Shown here piece by piece: positions 11,773 to 23,459 of a stretch of DNA of 64,000 bases. The DNA is from Limnanthes douglasii subsp. nivea (lineage: Eukaryota; Streptophyta; Magnoliopsida; Brassicales; Limnanthaceae), in the NCBI GenBank assembly GCA_036936605.1, contig JAUPFV010000002.1, positions 267,042,770 through 267,106,769 on the forward strand, given 5' to 3'. A program made the position numbers and the translations under genes. Each line of letters opens with the position of its first letter. The first letter of the stretch is position 1. Below the pieces are notes generated by a model. The model was not told where the DNA came from. It did not search any database and was given only the letters and a program-made list of their open reading frames with translations.

Positions 11773-12311
11773 GGAAGCCTTGTGCCTTAACCGTTTTCTG
11801 CATAGAGAAGTCCAAAGGAAAAAAGCCGCGATAAGTCGAAGAGTCTCCTAAAGAGGTGTGCGATCAGACACGCTTCGAATGAGAGATTGACACGTGTGAG
11901 TTGAAACCGGCTACGCAAGAAATGGGTAATCATCAAGGTAGCTTCATAGGCGTGCAACGACATCAGAACTTGCGTGTTTCTCAAGCGAGCTCCACGTGTC
12001 CACTAATGCCAAGAACAAACACAAATAATTTTACGCATGGGCCGGATGACTGGATTAGGCCCGGGATGAATTCATCAAACAAGGCCCAATGATTTCATCA
12101 CCTAGGGTCGAGCCGACGGAGATAAAATTGATCCGCTCCAAGGTGTCGCAAGGAATGAGAACGGGTCGGGAGCGGTCTTTTGAATAGATCGGGCCTGAAT
12201 AAAGTGTACTCCCATTCATGAAGGCATAGTTCCGAGGCAATTATTCGTCAGAGGCTTTCCTTGCTTACTTACGAGTCTTCATTCCCGAAGCTCTTGAAGA
12301 CTGAGGGCTAC
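11773..12311. other. Noncoding interval between antisense promoter and 3' LTR of element B
   Basis: About 540 bases without a credible gene. It probably holds upstream control sequence for the antisense promoter. Its right end (gactgagggctac, 12299-12311) is the purine-rich primer tract next to the 3' LTR. Confidence 0.5.
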
Positions 12312-12627
12312 AAATAAGGAAATAAATCGCCTGGTCCAAGACCAAAAATATTAATTGTTAAGTGGAATAAATGTAATTGTCCCATTAGTGTATTTATTAT
12401 TGGTTATAGGAAAATTTACTAAAAATGTTAAATGTAAGGGACCATTTATAAAAATAGAAGGACCACTTAGGAAATAAGTAGGGACCACTTCTCCCACTAT
12501 ATAAGGGAACCCCTTTATTCATGGGTATGTGGGTATTCTTTAATACTTCCTCTCTCTACATTTATTTCTCTAGTCACATCATACACAAGATCCAAGATTC
12601 CCCATTTCGTCATTCTTTTACTCATCA
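12312..12627 (+). repeat. 3' LTR of element B
   Basis: This copy of 3384-3715 begins AAATAAGG (terminal TG lost) and ends CTCATCA. A TATATAA box is at 12498-12504. The target duplication atact follows at 12628-12632. Confidence 0.85.
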
Positions 12628-13060
12628 ATACTGATCTGACAGAGAATGTTTCCATGATATGGGATAAAACTAAGAGCTTCGTAAATTCTAGGAAGCCAGC
12701 CCCAATTAGTAGGCCAATGGAGGAAAGGAATAACAAGTTTTGCAGATAGTATGAGGATATTGGGAATGCTACAAATAACTGCATTGCTTTGAAGAAAGAC
12801 ATTCAATTTTTGATTGAGAATGAAAAGCTCCTGACTTATGTGAAGTCGCAAGGGAGCGCATCAAAAAACAATGTTGCATCAACTTCGAAGGCTGCACCAC
12901 CAGCTGAGAATTTGATGATTTTGGATTCACAGGCTGATCCTTTTGACGCTTCTTCTGAGTATATGAAAAGAGATCCGAATAGATTACTTTTGATGGCGGT
13001 CGAAGAGCCCACAAAAAAGGGACATGTAGGGGAGCTATGCATGTTTTTTGAATCGTTAGC
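12628..13060 (+). pseudogene. gag: gag of element A, zinc-knuckle part resumed after B
   Basis: Reading resumes past the target duplication. It includes NNKFCR followed by a stop codon and DIGNATNNCIALKKD (about 12725-12800), a degenerate Cys/His knuckle of the form seen in element C as CRYHKDIGHDTNDC. The frame 12789-13310 then runs through a Pro/Ala linker toward protease. C has about 150 more bases here, between FFESLAIF and GPHED. Element A has lost them by an internal deletion near 13065. Confidence 0.7.
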
Positions 13061-13560
13061 TATTTTCGAATGTGATACCGCAGGACCACATGAAGATACT
13101 ATGGTTATTGGAGCAGAGGTGGCTGGCGTCAAAATTCGACGTGTGTTGATTGATACTGGAAGTTCTGCTAATGTCCTATTTAAATCCACCAATGATATAA
13201 TGACAAATCCACCTCGGATTTCTCAATCAAATCAAACAATTATTGGATTCACGGGTGTAAGATATCGTGTTGTTGAAGAATTCGAGGGTGAAATGGGTTT
13301 GGGAAAATGACTATTTAAGAAAAATGTCCAGGTACTTTTTGTGGTGGTAGACTGTCCCACAAGTTATAATACTATTTTTGGAAGATCATGGCTTTCAAGA
13401 ATGTATGGGCTGGTGTCTACAGTTCATCAGTGTTTTAATTATGTGGTTGGAGATTGAGTTGGGGTCGTTCGAGGCGATCATAAGGTTGCGAGGGAATGTT
13501 ATGCCACTGCACTTCGAATCAGAGGATCCAGTAGTGGAGACTTAATGCGTGAATAACAGT
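13061..13560 (+). pseudogene. pol: Protease of element A
   Basis: The aspartic protease cuts the polyprotein. Its active site VLIDTGSSANVLF (13144-13182) is intact, with the D-T-G triad. IIGFTGV lies downstream (13240-13260). A stop at 13308 ends the open frame, and the tail STVHQCFNYVVGD is visible at 13420-13455 in another frame. The same domain in element C carries DTDSS instead of DTGSS. Confidence 0.75.
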
Positions 13561-13574
13561 TAGAAGGGGTACCC

Positions 13575-14960
13575 TTGGATTTGCAAGAAAGGGTTAACGA
13601 TCCGAGGGAAACCATAAGCTCTTTAACGGTGAGTGAAGAGATTGAGGAGTTTACTTTTTCAGAAGGGAAGGTGCTTCGAATTGGAACCTTATTGACTCCG
13701 CTTCTACGTCAACAACTGCTGAATTTTTTATCTTCTAATTTGGATGTCTTCGCTTGGAGGATAGATGATGTAACAGGAGTACCAATTGAGGTAATTCATC
13801 ATAGCTTGGCTATTGATCTGAAGGTTAAACCAGTTATTCAAAAAAGAATAGCATTTCCCTCGGAGAAGGCAGAAGCGATTGTTGTTGAAGTGGATCGATT
13901 ATCTAAGGTCAGACACATAAGGGAGTCACAGTATCCTTTGTGGACGGCAAATCTGGTTGTGGTAAAAAAGAAGAATGGGAAATGAAAAATGTGTGTGGAT
14001 TTTACAATTTTGAATCGAGCTTGTCCAAAAGATCCATTTCATGTTCCTCAAATAGATCAGTTGATTGACTCTACTTTAGGAAATAAAATTTAACTTTCAT
14101 GGAGGCTTTATAGGATATAACTTAATCCAAATGGACCCAAAAGATCAAGAATGCGCAACTTTCATAACTGATAGAGGCCTGCACTGTTATAGAGTAATGC
14201 CCTTTAGATTGCAAAATGCTAGAGCCACTTATCAGATAATGATGCATAAAGCTTTTGCTACTCAGATCGGAAGAAATATGGAGGTAGATATAAGTGTTAT
14301 GGTGGTAAAAATCTCAAAGGATGAAGTGCATCTTGATGATTTAGAGGAAGTTTTTTTGAATTTAAGGGTAATCAGGTTAAAGTTAAATCCTGAAAAATGC
14401 ACCTTCAGAGTTCGATCGGGGAAGTTTTTAGGTTTTTTCATCAGTGAAAAAAGGAATAAAAGCTGACCCAAAACAATTGAAAGCCTTGATAAGAATAAAT
14501 TTGCCTCGGTCTATCAAAGAAGTGCAAATTCTGATAGGAAGGTTAACAGCACTTAATCGATTTATTTCTAGATTTTCTGACAAATATTTTTCTTTCTTTC
14601 AAGTGTTACGAGGACCAATAAGGTTTGAATGGACATCAGAATGTGTAATAACATTCATAAATATATATTTTTCATCACTAGAGATTTTATCAAAGCCTTG
14701 AAATGGGGATAAGCTATTTTTTGTACATCGCGGTATCATATTTTGCACTGAGCGCAGTGTTAATCAGTGAGGATTCAGGAGTTCTGAAGACGATGTATTA
14801 CATTAGTAAAAGTTTGATGGCAGTAGAAAAGAGATATACAAAATTAGAAAAATTGGCATTAGCACTGGCGATTGCTGCTAGGAAGATGCGTCCATATTTT
14901 CAAGCTCATACTATTGAAGTCCTAACTTTATTCCCTTTGAAAAATATTTTGTAACGACCT
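13575..14960 (+). pseudogene. pol: Reverse transcriptase and connection of element A
   Basis: The frame opens through VSEEIEEFTFSEGKVLRIG, LDVFAWRIDDVTGVP and HIRESQYPLW (13910-13945), then a TGG to TGA stop at 13983. CVDFTILNRACPKDPFHVP, then FITDRGLHCYRVMPF, follow. The catalytic loop (about 14282-14310) reads DISVMVVKIS where YIDDMVVKS is expected, so both aspartates are lost. The connection segment (14444-14954) is in two frames. The enzyme is dead. Confidence 0.8.
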
Positions 14961-15129
14961 GATATTTTGGGGAGAATGACCAAATGATTAGTGGAGTTGG
15001 GAGACTATAAATTTTATTTACACCTCGAACAACAATAAAAGCGCAAACACTGGAATACTTTTTTTGTTGAATTCCATTTGAGCCGATCAAATGAGGAAGA
15101 AAGTAAAGAGGATACTCTAGTGAATTCAA

Positions 15130-15612
15130 AGTGGGTTGTTTAAACAGATGGAGGGTCTAGTGTTTCAGGGTGCAGTGCTGGAGTTCAGTTAATAGCTCCA
15201 ATATGAGAGATAATGATTCAATCTATTAAATTTGGGTTTCATGCTTCAAACAATGAAGCTGAATACGAAGCTACTTTGGCAGGATTAAGATTGGTAAATG
15301 TTTTTGGGGAAACTTCAGTACGCTTGGAAATGGATTCTCAATTGTTAGCAAATCAATTATCTGGATTTTCCGAAGCGAGAAAGGATCGTTTGGTTTTGTA
15401 TATTCGGGAACTTCGGAATTCAGTGCTTCTGTTTGACAATGTTATTGTGGAATATACTAGGCGAGGGAGTAACATGGTTGCTGATTATTTGGCAAATATG
15501 GCTTACAAGGAAGAATATCCTTGGATTTTGTTACAAGAAAATCCTTCAATTGATACTCAATCTAGCCAATGCGGATCTATAAAGGAATTTTTTGTTACGT
15601 CTGATAAAATTT
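15130..15612 (+). pseudogene. pol: RNase H of element A
   Basis: The domain begins VNSKWVV followed by a TAA stop at 15139, then TDGGSSVSGCSAGVQL with the first catalytic aspartate. The frame 15213-15612 is open and contains ASNNEAEYEATLAGLRL with the catalytic glutamate and RLEMDSQLLANQL with the next aspartate. It ends in the linker to integrase. Confidence 0.75.
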
Positions 15613-15614
15613 GA

Positions 15615-16862
15615 AGCGATTGGCGATCATATATCCTTAGGTTCTTGACTCAAGGAATATTACCAAATGATTCACGATTGGCCAAACAATTAAGAAATAA
15701 AGCATTCAGATATATACTACGTGATGGAATATTATTTAAAAAGGCATTGAGCGGGCCATTGTTATGACGTTTAAGTAAACAAGAATCACAAGAAGTATTA
15801 TCAGAATTGCATGATGGTGAGGGGTCAGCTCATTGTGGGTTCAAAGCTCTTTCACGTCGAGTTTTACTTGTAGGGTTCTATTGGCCTACAATCATGAATG
15901 ATGTTAAGAACTTAGTTCGAAATTGTGATAGTTGTCAGAGATTCGCTAATGCTTTTCACAGACCAGCGATACCACTTATGTCTATATCCGAGGCGGTACC
16001 ATTCGATAGATGTGGGATTGATCTGGTGGGACCTTTGCCGATGGCTTATGGAGGAAGAAGATAATAATTGTAGCGGTGGATTATTTTAAAAAGTGGGCAG
16101 AAGCAGAACCGTTATAAGGGATAAAAGCAAAAGATGTGATCAAATTTATTATTTACAAAATCTGTTGTCGTTTTGGAGTTCCTCGGAGGATTACAACTGA
16201 TAATGGCCCTCAATTTAATAATAAGGAGATGACTTCATTTTGAACTTCTAAAGAAATTCAACAATGCTTTTCGACACCTTTTCATCCTCAAGCTAATGGG
16301 CAAGTGAAGGTAACAAACTGAACAATTTTAGAAATTGCTTGAAGAAGAATTTGACGGGGCAGCAGGAAAATGACCAAACTATTTGCAAGAGGTACTTTGG
16401 GCTTATCAGACAACTCCTAAAGAGGCTACAAAGGAGACTCCTTTTGCTTTGGCATATGGAATGGATGCAGCCAGCCTCGTAGAATCCAGGATATCATCTT
16501 TTCGAATAGCTCAATATTCTGAAAGGTCTAATGATGAAGTTCGAAATGCGAATTTGGATCTGATTGAGGAAAAAAGAGTTCGAGTTCATTTGAATGTAAT
16601 TCATTATCAAACTCTTATGAGAAATAGATATGATTCGAAGGTAAAGAGAAGATATTTTAAAGAACGTGATAAGGTGTTGAGAAAAGTATTCTTGCACAGA
16701 AAGGAGAAGAACCTCGGAAAAATGGCTCCGAACTGGTAAGGGCCTTTTGTGATTGTTGAAAGGATAAAGCTGGAGTCCTATCGTCTTTGTGATTTCGAGG
16801 GGAGGATGCTTCAAAATCCATGGAATCTAGAACACTTGAAGCTTTATTGGGAGTATATATGT
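15615..16862 (+). pseudogene. pol: Integrase of element A
   Basis: The zinc domain shows HDGEGSAHCGFKAL (15808-15850) and NCDSCQRFAN. The core shows CGIDLVGPLP (16010-16040), TTDNGPQFNN (16195-16225) and HPQANGQVKVTN (16285-16320), where the catalytic Glu appears as Lys. The 16383-16739 frame carries QEVLWAYQTTP and VLRKVFLHRKEKNLGKMAPN. The C-terminus ends NPWNLEHLKLYW at about 16816-16852, so unlike B it is complete. There are several stops, including a TGG to TAA-type loss at 16736. Confidence 0.8.
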
Positions 16863-16892
16863 TTTTGTACTTTGGAATTTTTACTTTTGAAT

Positions 16893-16945
16893 GACGCACT
16901 CTTTCATATCCTGTTGGCCCATGAAGGTTTTAACGACGCGTCGTG
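16893..16945 (+). other. Conserved noncoding block after integrase, element A
   Basis: The bases gcactctttcatatcctgtt and gaaggttttaacgacg recur in element D (51335-51385) and, in reverse orientation, in relic G (29440-29490). The block lies about 40 bp after the end of pol. It is not coding in any of the three copies. Confidence 0.6.
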
Positions 16946-17403
16946 TGCATATTCAATATTATCAATAAAGTTCGTTTTTGGCCAATGGTTGTTTACACAT
17001 ATTTGAATACTATCTTATCAAATCATCAGAGACTGGTCATCTTTGAGGTTGGTTAAGAGTAGAATCTTCCAAAGTGTTTATAACACTTTTCAAAGAAACA
17101 ACCATGTTTAATAACTACATTACAATTTTTTCGAAGTGAAAGCTTAACAACACATTGAGAAATTTTCGAAGAGCCACCATGTTCATCAATTTGATTTTTA
17201 GGTATTTGATGTGGTAAGCTTACAATTTATAATTATATGTTAAAAATTCAAAGTATTTGAGTCATATGCATTTTTTAAAATTTAGCATCGAATAATATGC
17301 GAAGAGAATAATAAAACAAGGAAACCGTTCGTCGATTAGATTAATACTTTGGAAGTACAAAAATAAATTTCTTAATCTGACATACAAAAAAAAAATGATA
17401 AAG
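16946..17403. other. Noncoding spacer between pol and antisense gene of element A
   Basis: About 460 AT-rich bases with no convincing gene. Loose repeats of a caaagaaacaaccatg-like segment occur near 17090-17180. This is the interval that holds a tandem array in element D. Confidence 0.5.
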
Positions 17404-20297
17404 TTAATCAGACAACTCTTCCTCCTCGGACGATTATTCTTCTGAGGATGATGAATCAGGGATAGGATCGAAAGCTTCACTTGGGCGTTTCTCCTGAGGA
17501 ATGTCATTCCAAAAACTTGTGAGGTCGATTTTTGGATAAGTGACATGAATTTCTCGAAGAAGGAGAAATGCTGTTTCTTCTTTTCCGGTGTTGATAGCAG
17601 TTACCATGTCTTTTGAAAGTTCAGCTTCGGCAGCAGCAACAACAACAGTTTTTTCCACTTCGAAATCTTTCTTCAGTTTAGCTATCTCCTCGATCAGTTC
17701 TTTATTTTTTGTCTCACAAAGAGTAGCATGATCAGTCTTGAGCTTATTCATATTCTTTTCATGATCAGTCTTGAGCTTATTCATTGGAGTTGGAAATTTC
17801 GGTGGCCAGTTCAGTAGCATGATCAGTCTTGAGCTTATTCATATTCTTTTGATGAGAAGTCGTCAACAATTCTGTCTCAACTATTAGTGTGATTCACAGA
17901 TGATTTTTCATGCAGAGAGCACCTTTTATGAGTTTGGACCTTGCTACTTCATACATGTGAAATTGATCAACCACTTTGCTGTGCAAGTCTTCTCTAATTT
18001 TTTTATCAGCTTCGTAAGATTCTTTGTAATAGACCATATCTTTAGCCAATTGCTTTAGATGGTTTTGAGAAGCTTTGAATTGAGAAGCAAGTGCCTTTGC
18101 TGCAATATCAAGATCGATAAATGGTTGAAGTGCAACAAAGATTGCAGGATTTGGAGGATGAAGAAGAAATTCTGTTTCTCGATGAGCTAGGACGTTGAAT
18201 AATATCTAAAGTAGTGATAGGAGCAGGAGGACAGATAATTTCTGAAGACGCCTCGGCTGGTGTTGGTATCCCAAAGTTAAGCATGTGATTTTGGATGACT
18301 TGAAGAACAATCGTCTTCACTAGTAAGCGCTTCAGTGTTCTCAAAATTAATGAAACTAACACGATCAAAGTTTTTAGTAGCCTGATTTTCATTAGAAACA
18401 TTGTCTTCGATGATGATCACGATGTTGTCTTTGGCTATCTGTTGTTCGACCAAAGGGTTTTATTGGATTTGTTGGTTTTCAATAGTGTCTCCATCTTCAT
18501 CAACTAGTGTATACAAGTGATTCTTGCTTGTTTCTTTTTCTTTCCATGAGAACTGGAAGAAGTTTTCTTTTTCTTTGAAGATGGTTCTTGATCTTTTCCC
18601 TCTTCGATGGGTGAGAGAGCCCGTTTAATAATTTTCCTTTTTCGAGGCTTTGGTTTGGATGGAGTTGAAGGGCTAGCACCAGATGTGCTAGCTGTCTTTT
18701 TACCTTTCTTCTCTTTGATATTTTTTTTCTTCTTTTTGGTAAATGACTCTCTGATCTGTTGTGAATAGGAAGGAATAATTTACAATCAGGATGAACTAAC
18801 CTTTTGCAGACAATCTTCGGATCAGGATCTGACATCAAATTTGTAGGTGGTAATGCACCTTCTGAGATTGGGAACATGTGGCAGTTGAGGAAGTTGATGG
18901 GCTGGAAGGCAGTGTGAAACGCATTATTCCATTCTTTCTCAGCCCAAGCAGCAAGTTTTTGGAAAATGTACTTAGCAGCTGGTCGTCGCGCTGAATAACG
19001 TCTCGAAATTTTTGAAATAATCATTCAAGTAGAAAATTAAGGAAAAACTAAGGCAAAAATATAATCTATTTCAGAATGTAAAAATTTCTTTACCATTCTC
19101 CCACGCTCCTGATATAAAAATGAATTTTTTTCTTCCAGAATTGTTCAGCTTCTAAGATATTGTCGATGATTTTGAGATCACTCACCAGGGTGAGGTAGCA
19201 AAAGGGGAGCTTCAGACCTTTCGACAGTTGAGTTAAGGAGATAAAGTCCTTAGTGCTGATGGGAATATGAGATAGTCGAGATTCCATAAACACTAACATA
19301 AGGGTGAACCATTGATTCAGTTTCACCTGAGTAGGGCACAAGTTGAGGAGTTCGAAGTATTCCACGATCATAGGATCCAGTGGAAACCAAAAACCCCAAT
19401 TGATGATTTCGGGGTAGACTACTAGCTCGTCGTCCTTGCAGTGTAAGAGAGTTTCTCCTTTTTTAGGCAGTCGCAGAGTTATATTATCTCCCATTCCCTA
19501 TTATTTTTTAGAGCCGAAGCTTGGCTATCCTTGTAAAACTTTTTTCAGAGAAATGATATACTTAGCTTCAAGACCCCTTAAGTTTATGTCAATTGTAGTT
19601 CTTTCTTCTTCGGAAATAAAGCAAGTGTTTGTTTCTTCCTGAGGCTTATGGGTAGTTTCTGATTTCCCATTATCGGATTCAGCTTCGAGATTGGTTTTGG
19701 TAACCTCAGAATCAGCTTCGTTGGCCTTCGATGTTTCTTCTCGAGATTGTTGAGGTGTTGGATTAACAGCTTCTGGTGAAGGGTTATTTGTTCGAGGAAA
19801 TTCATCAGTTACTTCTCTCTGTGGAGGAGCTTCAGTATCTGGATTGGAAGGGGGAGGAGTTGGGATAATTTCTGATTCGTTTCCCATGGCAATAAAAGTT
19901 CGTCTTCTTCTGGTTATTGAAGAATGATTTGAAGATGGAGTATTTAACTTTTTCTTTAAATGAGATTCTTCACTAATCAAAGGAAAAAAGTTACTTTGAG
20001 ATGAAGAGGCTCGAGGCGTTTTAGGACCCAGGATTTGAAAGAGGAACTCTCTTCGTTTATCGGAGAAGGAGAAAAAACAAGAATTTTGGTCGGATCGAAA
20101 TTACCATAGTAAATTGTTTTGGTGGTTGTTCCAACAGGAGCACTATTAATTAATCCCGCAACTCTATATTCCTCTGCTCTTTGAGTAATGCAAAAATAGT
20201 CGTACGATCCGAAGACTAAGTTGTTATCAGGTTTTGGAGATTTTGGCTTCTTGGGTATGTTAGCCTTGCATCTTTTGGTTTTAGGGTTTTTTCTCAT
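17404..20297 (-). pseudogene. Antisense extra gene of element A
   Basis: The likely start is the ATG at 20297 (MRKNPKTKRC). The same start and the following LVFGSYDYFCIT (about 20220) occur in element C. A Glu/Pro-rich region follows (19980-19525). The shared domain holds NWGFWFPLDPMIVEYFELLN (about 19401-19342) and QWFTLMLVFMESRLS. Next come AWAEKEWNNAFHTAF (about 18950), a basic Lys/Arg stretch, a coiled coil (17820-17500) and the tail. The tail has SFWNDIPQEKRP (about 17500), then Ser/Glu residues; a TAA interrupts it and the acidic reading continues to a stop at 17404. The intron donor is deleted and the acceptor AG has become AA. Frame breaks occur near 19980, 19525, 19090, 18500 and 18100. 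Function unknown. Confidence 0.72.
17692..17856 (-). repeat. 33-bp coding repeat in the coiled coil of A's antisense gene
   Basis: The segment catgatcagtcttgagctta occurs three times (about 17728, 17759 and 17817) within a unit close to 33 bp, or 11 codons. It encodes MNKLKTDH each time. Such a unit would lengthen the coiled coil by about three helical turns per copy. Confidence 0.7.
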
Positions 20298-20443
20298 AAA
20301 CCGGTTAAAGATTGATCGGAGAAGATGAGTTTTGATCAAAAAGCTTGGTTTAATCTGATGAACAAAATGAAGGTAGCCAAGCGCTTGAGTTTTCTCTGAA
20401 ATGATTTATGTTGTAAGAATAAAAAAATGAGGCAACTGATTGA

Positions 20444-20451
20444 ATTTATAG
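20444..20451 (-). promoter_or_regulatory. TATA box for the antisense gene of element A
   Basis: The minus strand reads ctttcTATAAATtcaatcag, about 147 bp before the ATG at 20297. The same box and flank are in element C at 42418-42424. Confidence 0.65.
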
Positions 20452-20941
20452 AAAGAAAAGGAAACACGTGAAGTTTAAAGGATTGTGATAGAGATATGGT
20501 AGAATACAAAATATGAGGGGATTAAAAGTTCAACATCTATCAATCAGGATACTGTCTGGCTATATATCTAGCTATGGGTCTAAAACTTATAAAGTCATGG
20601 TGGATTCGAACGGTTATATGAAACGATTACTTTTGTATATTGTTTGGGTTAAATTCGATGAGTGTATTTTAAAATTTTACTTTCACAATGATTCGAGAAG
20701 TTTTATTGTTATATAGAATTGCGAGGAGACTTATGGGCTTTGAGGATATATCAGATTTTGGTATTTGTTTTTGACTTCGCTTTGAATGGTTACTTTCAGT
20801 GGTCACCTCGAGTACTTGCTTGAATAGTTGCTTTGAATGGTTGTTTCAAGTTTATCTTGCAATAACTGACGCGACATATGGAAGAATTCGAAGACATTTT
20901 AGTTCTCATTCATTTACTGACACGAAAACTAGGGAGGCTTC
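20452..20941. other. Noncoding interval before the 3' LTR of element A
   Basis: About 490 bases without a gene. Related sequence occurs in element C at 42425-42888, including the acgacatatggaagaattcg-type segment. The right end, actagggaggcttc (20928-20941), is the purine-rich primer tract. Confidence 0.55.
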
Positions 20942-21301
20942 TGCCATGGAAGTAGGATTTTGAGGATAAAATTGTGAATAATGTAAATTTAAGGATTAAA
21001 CTGTAAATAAAGTAAGTTTAGTCCTTAAATAACATGTAATATAAGTTTTAGAGAACATTGGTGATTATGTATAATTATTGAGGACTAAATAGCAATTTAT
21101 CCTCTTTTGTAACAGATTTCACTTTAAGGCTAAGTCTTGGCTCCTCTATATAAAGGGCAAGGCTAACCTAATAAAGAAGTTGAACACTTTTTCTCTTGAA
21201 CTCATTTGTACTTGAACTTTCTCTCTCTAAAAACTCTCTAACTATTTCTCTCTCTAAATCTCTCTCCTAACAATTTACTAAAGTGAAATATCAACTCATC
21301 A
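20942..21301 (+). repeat. 3' LTR of element A
   Basis: It starts TGCCATGG and ends in AACTCATCA, a proper TG...CA repeat of 360 bp. A TATATAAA box lies at 21147-21154. The duplication catac follows. Confidence 0.87.
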
Positions 21302-21533
21302 CATACCATACTTATGCGAATATATTTTGCTACAAGACGAGCCTATACCTCTCAACGGACCCATCCAAATTTGTTTTGAATCTAAAGTCCAACGAGAACC
21401 AATTATATGTTGACCATGTGATGGTTCAACCATATCCAATGTATGAGTACGATAAAGAGTAGTAAGTTATTCATCCATAAAAAAGCTAAAATAATTATAA
21501 ATAACTTATTTATACTAATTAGATTCATATAAA

Positions 21534-21534
<1 letters not shown>

Positions 21535-21606
<72 letters not shown>
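21535..21606. repeat. (CA)n(TA)n microsatellite
   Basis: About 42 bases of pure CA repeats run into about 30 bases of TA repeats. It lies inside the decayed right half of copia element F. Confidence 0.95.
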
Positions 21607-21608
<2 letters not shown>

Positions 21609-21879
21609 CTATGAAAGATGCAAACGAACCCGGGTAAGAAGAATAAACAAAATCGTTTAGTTTCGTAGACTTACTTGTATGAGTAGATCTTCTTATAGAT
21701 GGAGAATATATAGTTGTACTAGTGGAAAAAGTAGACTAATGTATTGATAGAGCATGAATAATACCAATCGGTGTATATGTCTTAAGAATTGTTACATGTG
21801 GAACAATAGTTGTATCGCTGTCATTTCTAGATGGCCCAATAACCCGAAGATCGGTCTTTATTATTTCTTGTAATTTTGC

Positions 21880-22500
21880 AGGAATTGAATAAACAAAATA
21901 TGCTCAAGAAATATGACATGTCAAGATACACATAACTTAGTACTTGTGAGATCAAAACAAATATATAATTTATGTTGAATAGTATAACCCATAAAAAGAC
22001 ATATAGTTGTTTTATGTGATACCTTGTTCATTTCGACGTGAGGACAAAGGAAGAAACACGTACAACCAAACACTTGTAAATAGGAATAATCTAGAAGATG
22101 TCCACGTAACTTCTGAAATGGAGGCATCTCCAAATTATGTGTAGTAAAAATTTGATTAATCACATATACAACATTAAAAAATTCAAAAACAAAACTAGGA
22201 ACTTTAGGAGGTAAAACCAAAGAACATGTAATTTCAACAATGTGATCATATTTCCTTTATGCAACCCCATTATGTTGAGGGGTGTCAATACAAAATGACT
22301 AGTGTATGATACCATCGAGTGCAAGTAACTAAGTGAAAGCATTGGAATTATACTCAGATTATATGTCCACATGAAGAATAATATCATAGTAGAATGTTGA
22401 GTCTTAACAAGTACTCAATCTTTTTTGTAATTTTCTAAAAAATCAGACATTTGTTTCATAATATAATCACAAATATAACGAGTATAATCATCGATACAAG
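21880..22500 (-). pseudogene. pol: Ty1/copia integrase C-terminal part (element F, right half)
   Basis: The minus strand gives FCIDTPQHNGV (about 22275-22305), the usual T-P-Q-x-N-G-V motif of copia integrase. It then gives YVINQIFTTHNLEMPPFQKL, YSYLQVFGCTCFFLCP and LFMGYTIQHK (22160-21960), which match the segment between integrase and reverse transcriptase. Stops are frequent. The orientation, and the missing reverse transcriptase and RNase H found at 323-1578, show that one copia element was split by element A. Confidence 0.7.
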
Positions 22501-22689
22501 ATACATAATAGAATCTTTTGTGGAAATGAGAGATAAAACCTGAATATACAAATAAATAATATTAAAAATGGCAATAACATAAGAGACAAAATATGTATCT
22601 ACATTCTATAACTCGTCTTAATCACTTTTTTAATATGTTGATCTAGTATAACACAAACCGAAAGATTCGAAGATGTTTGTATCTTCTGT
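22501..22689. other. No gene seen
   Basis: AT-rich sequence with no recognised feature. It may be further decayed copia element F. Confidence 0.4.
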
Positions 22690-23459
22690 ACACGTATGTT
22701 AAAGATTAAGTTTCAAATGTGAGGGCTTATATCCCTTTGCACTATCCTCTCACTGTCAATTAACCACCTTAAAATAATGGATGATCTGACTAAGTCAGAG
22801 AATAATGAAAGACAAGTTTCATTTCTTCTGGAAGTATTGGGAGAACATGCCCCTGTTAGCAAGAAAAACTCGCTCCTTACCCAAAATTCATGAAATAAAC
22901 CGATAAGGGCCTGAGCTTATATCATCCTATTTTTCTCTTAACCTTGGCATTGACCCACCTTATTTATATTGCATTGTACAAAAAACATTTCTCATAAAAA
23001 AATACGGATGAAGGAAAATTTTTCGAACTGGGTAAGTGAAATTCAAAATGCATAGGGACAAAAGGTTCTGCAACTAATTTACCATGAAGAATATCGCAGT
23101 CTCCAAGTTTTGGAATATGAAGAAAGTCCTTAACCTCGACGGTGACTTGACTATTATCAACTTCGACGAAGACATGCTGGCGGTTGTCATAGAACTTCCA
23201 TATTATGTCTTCCAACCCAACATATGGCGCATAACAAGTAGGTGATGGTCGTAGAGTCTGAAACTTCGAAGAAACAATTTAGACACGAGGCCGCTTTGGA
23301 GGCTGAAGGTTCTAAAAAGTATGAAGTCGGAACGAAAATCTCGGATGCAGGGCTGGATGAATTGAGAATCACAGTGGTTGATGGTTCGACAGTGATAAGG
23401 GTAAAAGCTCTTGTTGAACATGTTGGGTCTTAGTCTACCCAAGAGATTTTAGAGAAAAA
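22690..23459 (+). pseudogene. Possible antisense gene of relic G, first part
   Basis: The plus strand carries a hydrophilic frame (23242-23433) with many charged residues, for example SETSKKQFRHEAALEAEGSK. A second frame, KVLNLDGDLTIINFDEDMLA, lies at about 23105-23180. Relic G is a minus-strand gypsy element at 29547-34090, so a plus-strand gene beyond its integrase sits where A-D carry their antisense gene. Copia E interrupts it at 23460. Without the insertion the reading frame into 28295 is uninterrupted and coiled-coil-like. I do not recognise the shared NWG domain here, so the call is tentative. Confidence 0.35.

Larger units (their letters stand above)
3384..12627 (+). mobile_element. 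Ty3/gypsy (Tat-type) LTR retrotransposon B, nested in gag of A
   Basis: B has two LTRs (3384-3715, 12312-12627), a primer site, and exact 5-bp target duplications atact at 3379-3383 and 12628-12632. Its 9.24 kb lies inside the gag of A, which resumes beyond it. It holds gag, a protease-less pol, and an antisense gene (8822-11674) with its own promoter. Its base composition is clearly more GC-rich than that of A, and the protein sequences differ, so it is a separate family. It cannot move on its own: the protease active site and the integrase end are missing and pol has several stops. Confidence 0.9.
1584..21301 (+). mobile_element. Ty3/gypsy (Tat-type) LTR retrotransposon A, full span with nested element B
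   Basis: Both LTRs, the primer site, the polypurine tract and matching 5-bp duplications are visible. The span is about 19.7 kb, of which 9.2 kb is the inserted element B (3384-12627). Order on the plus strand: LTR, gag, protease, reverse transcriptase, RNase H, integrase, a noncoding spacer, an antisense gene, polypurine tract, LTR. The extra antisense gene after pol is a feature known from the Tat lineage of plant gypsy elements. Every coding region has stops or frameshifts. The LTRs differ at roughly a tenth of positions by eye, so the insertion is old. It landed in copia element F. Confidence 0.88.

Noticed and set aside
21535..21606. The CA/TA tract as a regulatory or origin-like element
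   Set aside because: It is a simple microsatellite in dead copia sequence, with no associated gene.
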